DNA of 64,000 nt from Ornithinimicrobium sediminis (lineage in GTDB: Bacteria > Actinomycetota > Actinomycetes > Actinomycetales > Dermatophilaceae), in assembly GCF_021272345.1 (NCBI RefSeq), contig NZ_JAJSDQ010000001.1, positions 434,001 through 498,000 of the forward strand, given 5' to 3'. The position numbers and the translations under genes are program-made. A model generated the notes under the pieces. It saw only the letters and a program-made list of their open reading frames with translations. It was not told the origin of the DNA and ran no database searches. Shown in pieces: positions 59,448-64,000 of this stretch. Each line of letters starts with the position of its first letter. Position 1 is the stretch's first letter.

Positions 59448-60919
59448 GCCTGCGGCCCCTCCTGGGTCTGCGGTGCGGTGGCCCGCGCGGCTGCCTCGGC
59501 CTGCGGGGTGCCCGGGCGCTTGGAGACCGCCCAGCCCTCGATGTTGCGTTGCGGGGCCACGTTGATGGCCATGGCACCCGGGGGCACATCCCTGCGGATG
59601 ACCGTGCCGGCACCGCTGCCCGCTCCGTCACCGACGGTCACGGGTGCGACATACATGGTGTCGCTGCCCATCCGGCAGTGGCTGCCGATGGTGGTGTGGT
59701 GCTTGTCGACCCCGTCGTAGTTGACGAAGACGCTCGCGGCCCCGATGTTGGTGTGCTCCCCGATCGTGGCGTCACCGACGTAGGACAGGTGCGGCACCTT
59801 GGCGTGGTCACCGATCGTGGCGTTCTTGGTCTCCACGAAACCACCGATCTTGCCCTCGACCCCGAGCACGGTGCCGGGGCGCAGGTAGGCGAACGGGCCC
59901 ACCGTGGCTCCCGCGCCGATGACCGCCAGCTCCCCCTGGGTGCGCACGACCGACGCCCCGTCACCGACCTCCACGTCGGTGAGCGTGGTGTCCGGCCCGA
60001 CCGTGACGTCCGAGCCGACCGAGGTCGCCCCGAGCAGCTGGGTGCCGGGCCGCACCACCGTGTCCTGGCCGATGCTCACGTCGGCGTCCACCCAGGTGGT
60101 CGCCGGGTCGACCACGGTGACCCCGGCGCGCATGTGGCCCTCGATCACCCGGCGGTTGAGCTCGGCGCCCAGCCTCGCCAGCTGCACGCGGTCGTTGACC
60201 CCCTCGGTCTGCCACAGGTCGTCGATGAGGTGGGCGGTGACCCGCAGCCCCGCGCGACGGGCGATGCCGAGCACGTCGGTGAGGTACTTCTCGCCCTGGG
60301 CGTTGTCGGTGCCGACCTCCCGCAGCGCCCGGCGCAGCAGCGCGGCGTCGAAGGCATAGATGCCGGAGTTGATCTCGGCCACGTCGAGCGCGTGGGCCCA
60401 CGGCCCGCCGGCCTCACGCTCGGCCAGGGCGTCCTTGTGCTCCATGATGCGCACCACGTCGCCGGCCTCGTCGCGCAGGATGCGCCCGTAGCCGGTCGGG
60501 TCAGGCAGCTCGGCGGTGATGACCGTGACCGCGGCGCCTGTCTGCTCGTGGTGCCGGGTCAGCTCGGCGAGGGTCTCCCCCGACAGCAGCGGCACGTCAC
60601 CCATGGTGACCAGCACCGTGCCGGTCAGGTCGGCCGGCAGCGCGTCGAGACCGCACTCGCAGGCACGGCCGGTGCCCTTGACCTCGTCCTGGTCGGCGAT
60701 GGCCGCGCCGGGGTCGCACTCGGCGACGTGGGCCGCGACCAGCTCGCGCTGGTGACGCACGACGACGGCGAGGTGCTGGGGCTCCGCCTGGCGCGCGGCA
60801 TACAGGGCGTGTCCCACCAGGGAGCGGCCGCCGATGCGGTGCAACACCTTGGGGGTGGCCGACTTCATCCGGGTGCCCTCGCCCGCGGCGAGGACGATGA
60901 CTGCAGCGGGAGTGCTCAC
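59444..60919 (-). CDS. glmU: bifunctional GlmU: N-acetylglucosamine-1-phosphate uridyltransferase and glucosamine-1-phosphate acetyltransferase
   Basis: Makes UDP-GlcNAc for peptidoglycan. The N-terminal pyrophosphorylase has [21 protein letters not shown] and TMGDVPLL; the C-terminal part is a left-handed beta-helix of hexapeptide repeats ([26 protein letters not shown]) with the acetyltransferase residues in [12 protein letters not shown] and [18 protein letters not shown]. 491 residues. GTG start (MSTPAAVIV). Acts after GlmS in this window. The tRNA-Gln lies upstream. Confidence 0.97.
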   Translation of the reverse strand: MSTPAAVIVLAAGEGTRMKSATPKVLHRIGGRSLVGHALYAARQAEPQHLAVVVRHQRELVAAHVAECDPGAAIADQDEVKGTGRACECGLDALPADLTGTVLVTMGDVPLLSGETLAELTRHHEQTGAAVTVITAELPDPTGYGRILRDEAGDVVRIMEHKDALAEREAGGPWAHALDVAEINSGIYAFDAALLRRALREVGTDNAQGEKYLTDVLGIARRAGLRVTAHLIDDLWQTEGVNDRVQLARLGAELNRRVIEGHMRAGVTVVDPATTWVDADVSIGQDTVVRPGTQLLGATSVGSDVTVGPDTTLTDVEVGDGASVVRTQGELAVIGAGATVGPFAYLRPGTVLGVEGKIGGFVETKNATIGDHAKVPHLSYVGDATIGEHTNIGAASVFVNYDGVDKHHTTIGSHCRMGSDTMYVAPVTVGDGAGSGAGTVIRRDVPPGAMAINVAPQRNIEGWAVSKRPGTPQAEAAARATAPQTQEGPQA

Positions 60920-60956
60920 GGGTCACGACTCTAACGCGCCCGACGAGCGCCGCCGG

Positions 60957-61035
60957 CTCCCCGGGTAGGAATCGAACCTACGTCGCTAATCCTGATTCAA
61001 AGTCAGGCGGCCCCTGCCAGCAGAGCAACCGGGGA
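60957..61035 (-). tRNA. tRNA-Gln (UUG)
   Basis: Acceptor TCCCCGG (61035-61029) pairs with CCGGGGA, discriminator G. The D stem is GCTC/GGGC, and the anticodon stem CCTGA/TCAGG encloses CTTTGAA, anticodon UUG. The T arm is GTAGG-TTCGATT-CCTAC. At 79 bases it is long for Gln, with a nine-base variable region and one extra base before the anticodon stem. CCA is not encoded. A tRNA-Gln lies next to glmU in mycobacteria too. Confidence 0.88.
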
Positions 61036-61148
61036 ACGCCCCGGCGGCGCCGGGAACCTCCCCAGGGTAGGCCAGCGGACACGGCACCCCAAGGCACCCC
61101 GCCACGGCGGCGCGGGGCGTCGGCCCAGGGTGTTGACATGATGGGGGC

Positions 61149-61796
61149 GTGACCACCCCAACGAGCAAGGCCGGCGCCGCACGCTCCCGGATGACCGGAC
61201 CGCAGCGGCGGGAGCAGCTGATCGACGTGGGGCGGCGGCTCTTCGCCGAGCGCGGCTTCGAGGGCACCAGCGTGGAGGAGATCGCGCAGACCGCAGGTGT
61301 CTCCAAGCCGGTGATCTACGAGCACTTCGGGGGCAAGGAGGGGCTGTATGCCGTGGTCGTGGACCGCGAGATCCAGGCCCTGCTGTCCGCGGTCACCACG
61401 GCACTGACCGGCGACGGCCACTCGCGGGCGCTGCTGGAGCGCGCTGCCCTGGCCCTGCTCGACTACATCGAGACCTCCACCGACGGTTTCCGGATCCTGG
61501 TGCGGGACAGCCCGCCCGGGCAGTCGACCGGCACGTTCGCCAGCCTTATCAGCGACGTCGCCACGCAGGTCGAGCACATCCTGGCCGCGGAGTTCAAGCG
61601 CCGCAAGCTCGACCCGAAGATGGCTCCGCTGTATGCCCAGATGCTGGTCGGCATGGTGGCCATCCCCGGCGGCTGGTGGCTCGACTCGCGCAAGTTCAAG
61701 AAGAACGACGTGGCCGCCCACCTGGTCAACCTGGCGTGGAACGGCCTGGCCGGCATGGAGCCCAAGCCGACCCTGCGCTCCGTGCCCAAGCCCTGA
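61149..61796 (+). CDS. TetR-family transcriptional regulator
   Basis: 215 residues. The N-terminal HTH is standard: RREQLIDVGRRLFAERGFEGTSVEEIAQTAGVSKPVIYEHFGGKEGLYAVV. The C-terminal ligand domain includes GFRILVRDSPPGQSTGTFASLISDVATQVEHILAAEFKRRKLDPK, matching the regulator found at this place in mycobacteria (Rv1019). GTG start; TTGACATGAT just upstream may contain the promoter. Its targets are unknown. Confidence 0.9.
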   Translation: MTTPTSKAGAARSRMTGPQRREQLIDVGRRLFAERGFEGTSVEEIAQTAGVSKPVIYEHFGGKEGLYAVVVDREIQALLSAVTTALTGDGHSRALLERAALALLDYIETSTDGFRILVRDSPPGQSTGTFASLISDVATQVEHILAAEFKRRKLDPKMAPLYAQMLVGMVAIPGGWWLDSRKFKKNDVAAHLVNLAWNGLAGMEPKPTLRSVPKP

Positions 61797-61843
61797 GGGG
61801 CGCCTCGGCGGCTGCCTGAGCGGTCCGCTCCACGGTGTGCGCA

Positions 61844-61895
61844 GTCCGGTGCTGCCGTGTCTGAGGGGGGCTGCGCTGCAGGGCAGCATCCCTCA
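61844..61895. repeat. 52-bp palindromic repeat, copy 1 (inverted)
   Basis: The complement of 61844-61895 aligns with 63561-63612 at 43 of 52 bases. The centre GCTGCGCTGCAGGGCAGC is nearly self-complementary, flanked by CTGAGGG/CCCTCA. It lies after the TetR gene and before the MarR gene. Confidence 0.8.
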
Positions 61896-61934
61896 GAGAG
61901 GACAGCACCCGTCAGACAGCACGCCACGGGAGAC

Positions 61935-61950
61935 ATCTTGACGCCAAGAT
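61935..61950. promoter_or_regulatory. MarR-type operator upstream of marR-like gene
   Basis: ATCTTGACGCCAAGAT is a 16-bp palindrome with perfect 6-base arms, and the half-site TCTTGACG recurs at 61951-61958. The TTGACG at 61938-61943 may also be the -35 with a -10 at GACTAC or TACGCT (61960-61968). Operator sequences of this form are typical of self-regulated MarR genes in actinobacteria. Confidence 0.65.
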
Positions 61951-61975
61951 TCTTGACGGGACTACGCTGGGTGGC

Positions 61976-62497
61976 ATGGCTCAGGCGCACGAGCATGGCT
62001 CCGGGGACGAGGTCGACCGCATCGTCGCCGCGTGGCGCCGCGAGCGGCCCGACCTCGACGTCTCACCGCTGGAGGTGCTCTCCCGGGTCACCCGGCTGGC
62101 CCGGCATCTCGACCGTGCCCGACGCAGCGCCTTCGCGGCACACGGGCTGGAGCCCTGGGAGTTCGACGTCCTGTCGGCGCTGCGCAGGTCGGGTCCGCCC
62201 TACCGGCTCACTCCGGGTGAGCTGCTGCGCCAGACGTTGGTGACCAGCGGCACGATGACCAACCGGGTGGACCGGCTGGCGGCCCGCGGCCTGGTCGACC
62301 GGTCGGCCTCCAGCACCGACCGGCGGGCCGTCCTGGTGGGCCTGACCGACGAGGGCCGCGGCCTGGTCGACGCTGCGCTGGCGGGCCTCGTCGAGCACGA
62401 GCGCGCCTTCCTCGACCCCATCTCCGAGGCAGACCGCGCCGCACTGGTCACAGCACTGCGGCACCTGGTCGCGCCGTTCGAGGACCCCGCCCCGTAG
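61976..62497 (+). CDS. MarR-family transcriptional regulator
   Basis: 173 residues with the MarR winged helix: LEPWEFDVLSALRRSGPPYRLTPGELLRQTLVTSGTMTNRVDRLAARGLVDRSASSTDRRAVLVGLTDEGRGLV. ATG start very close to its promoter, so probably leaderless. The palindrome just upstream suggests autorepression. No transporter or enzyme target is adjacent. It is convergent with the second AbiEi-like/DUF559 gene (6-base gap) and lies inside the pair of 52-bp repeats. Confidence 0.9.
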   Translation: MAQAHEHGSGDEVDRIVAAWRRERPDLDVSPLEVLSRVTRLARHLDRARRSAFAAHGLEPWEFDVLSALRRSGPPYRLTPGELLRQTLVTSGTMTNRVDRLAARGLVDRSASSTDRRAVLVGLTDEGRGLVDAALAGLVEHERAFLDPISEADRAALVTALRHLVAPFEDPAP

Positions 62498-62503
62498 GCA
62501 GCC

Positions 62504-63424
62504 TCACCGTATGCGGTGCCGCCGCGCGGCCTGCGTGATGCGGTCCGCCAGCTGCTCGGGACGCCTGAAGTCCACCCACACCACCCTCTCCAGGCCCCAG
62601 CCGAGCCGGCGGATGCGGTCCTCGCGCACCTTCTCGGCGGCCAGGGCCGCTGCCCCGGCCGCCCCGGCATACTTCCTGAGCCCGTCGAACTCCCAGAGGC
62701 TGCGCGTGCCCACGATGCGCAGGTCCGTGAAGGCGAAGGGCTGCCGGCTCGGCTCCGCGACCGGGAACTGCAGCTCGACCTCATGGCCGAGGTCCTCGGC
62801 GAAGAGGCGCAACAGGGTCTCCCCCGGCGACTGCGCGCCTCGACGACACCGGTCGACCGTGGCCCGTGCCGCAGCAGCGCCCGGCCTGCGCCCGAGCCGG
62901 CCGAGCTCCTGCGCCAGGTCATCGGCCGTGACCAGGTCCTTGTCCACCGCCGAGTCCGCGGACACGATGCCCGCGGCTGCGCCGAAGCTGCCCGCCACCT
63001 GGAGCACGGCCCGCGCAGAGGTCACCGCCTGGATGCCGCCGACCCGCACGAGGGTGGGAGCCGTGCGGGGACGGACCACACGGAGTCCCGGCCCGGACTG
63101 GACAGCACCGCCGACCCGCACAGACCAGACCTCGGAGAACGGCACCTCGTGCACAGCGACGCCCTGCAGGACGAGAGCAGTGTGGTGGCTCAGGGCGATG
63201 TCGTCACCGTGCAGCCGGGCGAGGCCGGCGGCCTGCTCGAGCATCCGGTCTGCTGCGAAACCGGGCTCGGCGCCGACGGCGAAGACGCCCCGGCGCAGGC
63301 GACGCACCTCCCCCGACCGGGCCCAGGCACGGATGTCGTCGTCGGTGTGGTCGGTGACGAGGGCGTCGGCGCGGAGGAACACGCCTCCGGACCCTGCCGT
63401 CAGGCTCGCGAGCTGCTGGCGCAT
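62504..63424 (-). CDS. AbiEi-like winged-helix protein with DUF559 nuclease domain, second copy
   Basis: 306 residues, a distant paralogue of the gene at 7278-8207. Shared blocks: LRRGVFAV, ALSHHTALVLQGVAVHEVP, GIVSADSAV, SPGETLLRL, FTDLRIVGTRSLWEFDGLRKYAG and EKVREDRIRRLGWGLERVVW. The putative nuclease residues (Glu in SPGE, Asp in FTDL, Glu and Asp in WEFDG, Lys in RKY) are all kept. The start is the ATG at 63424 (MRQQLASLTAG); the longer frame to 63541 has no similarity. There is no AbiEii toxin gene. Together with marR it lies between two 52-bp inverted repeats. Function unknown. Confidence 0.8.
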   Translation of the reverse strand: MRQQLASLTAGSGGVFLRADALVTDHTDDDIRAWARSGEVRRLRRGVFAVGAEPGFAADRMLEQAAGLARLHGDDIALSHHTALVLQGVAVHEVPFSEVWSVRVGGAVQSGPGLRVVRPRTAPTLVRVGGIQAVTSARAVLQVAGSFGAAAGIVSADSAVDKDLVTADDLAQELGRLGRRPGAAAARATVDRCRRGAQSPGETLLRLFAEDLGHEVELQFPVAEPSRQPFAFTDLRIVGTRSLWEFDGLRKYAGAAGAAALAAEKVREDRIRRLGWGLERVVWVDFRRPEQLADRITQAARRHRIR

Positions 63425-63529
63425 CGGCTCACCGTGGCACGCCGTCGGACGGCGTGGGGCACCCCTGTGGACAACCGCAGCCGCCGGAGCCGGCCCCCGG
63501 GCCTGGGGACCGGCGGGGTCCTGAGCAGC

Positions 63530-63612
63530 ACTGTTCAGCACTGTTCAGTGCTGTGCAGTCTGACCGGTGCTGCCCTGCAGCGCAGCACCGGTCGGACAAG
63601 GCGGCACCGGAC
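63530..63612. repeat. 52-bp palindromic repeat, copy 2, with adjoining 10-bp repeats
   Basis: 63561-63612 is the partner of 61844-61895 in opposite orientation, with the perfect palindrome-like core ACCGGTGCTGCCCTGCAGCG and its complement. Just before it, AGCACTGTTC occurs twice in tandem (63530-63549) and is mirrored by AGTGCTGTGC. There is no gene in 63425-63706 apart from these repeats. Confidence 0.8.
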
Positions 63613-63670
63613 CCCGGCGGGCGGGAGCTGGCGAGGCGAACCCGAGGGGAGGAGCCTGGTCGGCTGAGGG

Positions 63671-63717
63671 GTCAGGCGTCGGGGGGAGGTCAGGCCTCGG
63701 GCGAGGTCAGGCGTCGG
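63671..63717. repeat. three short direct repeats GTCAGGCSTCGGG
   Basis: Copies begin at 63671, 63689 and 63706, 17-18 bases apart. The last covers the stop codon of the ABC-F gene. Possibly slippage products or a protein-binding array. Confidence 0.55.
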
Positions 63718-64000
63718 CCCGCTCGGCGGCCTCGAGCCACTCGGCCTCCAATGCCTCCTGCTCGGCGTGCAGCGCCTCCAGCTCCCTGCTGAGCCGCACC
63801 ATGGCCTCGGCGTCGGTGGCTGCGGCCACCATGTCGTCGTGCAGCCGCGCCTCGCGGTCGGCGAGCCGGGCCAGCGACCGCTCCACCCTGGCCACGGTCT
63901 TGCGCGCCTCCCGCAGCTCGGCCGCCGAGGGCCCGGCCGGTGCGCCCACAGCACCGGCGCTCGCCACGGCGCGGGCGGACGGCATACCCGAGGAGCGCTC
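63707..64000 (-). CDS. ABC-F family ATPase, C-terminal part
   Basis: About 97 residues at the right edge; the frame is open to base 64000, so the gene continues outside and the ATG at 63985 is internal. The visible part is a charged coiled coil (SAAELREARKTVARVERSLARLADREARLHDDMVAAATDAEAMVRLSRELEALHAEQEALEAEWLEAAERA), typical of the tail of ABC-F proteins that act on the ribosome. No ATPase motif is visible, so the family call rests on this tail alone. Confidence 0.75.
   Translation of the reverse strand, partial: ERSSGMPSARAVASAGAVGAPAGPSAAELREARKTVARVERSLARLADREARLHDDMVAAATDAEAMVRLSRELEALHAEQEALEAEWLEAAERADA

Overview
The window is a stretch of very GC-rich chromosome from an actinomycete, most likely in Micrococcales near Intrasporangiaceae/Ornithinimicrobiaceae. 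That family-level placement is inference. The evidence is the base composition, frequent GTG starts, a mycothiol conjugate amidase (mca), DUF4307, DUF501 and DUF1206 proteins, a PIN-PhoH protein, and blocks whose gene order I recognise from mycobacteria (glmU-prs-rplY-pth with a tRNA-Gln and a TetR gene; mfd-mazG-lipoprotein-eno-ftsB-DUF501-ppx; greA-DUF4307-mca-hemolysin III-Z-isoprenyl synthase-phoH2-coaA-fumC). No prophage, transposase, CRISPR array or rRNA was seen.

Layout. 1-1.8 kb: end of an amino-acid ABC ATPase, a SodX-like S26 protease, a low-molecular-weight phosphatase and tsaE. 1.8-5.1 kb: a hydrolase, alanine racemase and leuB in one leftward run. 5.2-10.2 kb: leuCD and leuA, separated by an AbiEi-like/DUF559 nuclease gene that lies between two copies of a 60-bp palindrome. 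leuA has a leaderless leucine-rich leader peptide and an attenuator-like RNA. 10.2-11.4 kb: terC behind a yybP-ykoY-type manganese riboswitch. 11.5-15.2 kb: nnr, acpS, glmS. 15.3-29.3 kb: central housekeeping genes (coaA, fumC, DUF1206, a wall-hydrolase-like protein, phoH2, isoprenyl synthase, hemolysin III, mca, greA, ilvA, a GlmL-like protein, msrA). 29.4-35 kb: a lipoprotein gene divergent from an oleA-oleBC-oleD cluster for long-chain olefins. 35-44 kb: SGNH hydrolase, ald, a thiolase, Bax-inhibitor-1, an M14 peptidase, UDP-glucose pyrophosphorylase and an unusual tRNA with a UAA anticodon. 44-53.6 kb: a long leftward run, mfd to udgB. 53.7-56.6 kb: a TPM-domain protein and PspA. 56.8-61 kb: pth, rplY, prs, glmU, tRNA-Gln. 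61.1-64 kb: TetR and MarR regulators, a second AbiEi-like/DUF559 gene, and the end of an ABC-F gene.

How the parts work together. leuA, leuB, leuC and leuD complete the leucine-specific branch; ilvA supplies 2-oxobutyrate to isoleucine synthesis. alr, glmS, glmU, the isoprenyl synthase, FtsB and the wall-hydrolase-like protein serve the envelope. OleA, OleBC and OleD should condense two fatty acyl-CoAs and convert the product to an olefin.

The main new signals are: (i) two single-gene AbiEi-like/DUF559 nuclease loci, each lying between a pair of its own palindromic repeats; (ii) a 32-bp dispersed tandem repeat at two convergent gene junctions; (iii) a strongly over-represented octamer CGGCATAC/GTATGCCG; (iv) the RNA control elements of leuA and terC; and (v) a class-I tRNA with a UAA anticodon.
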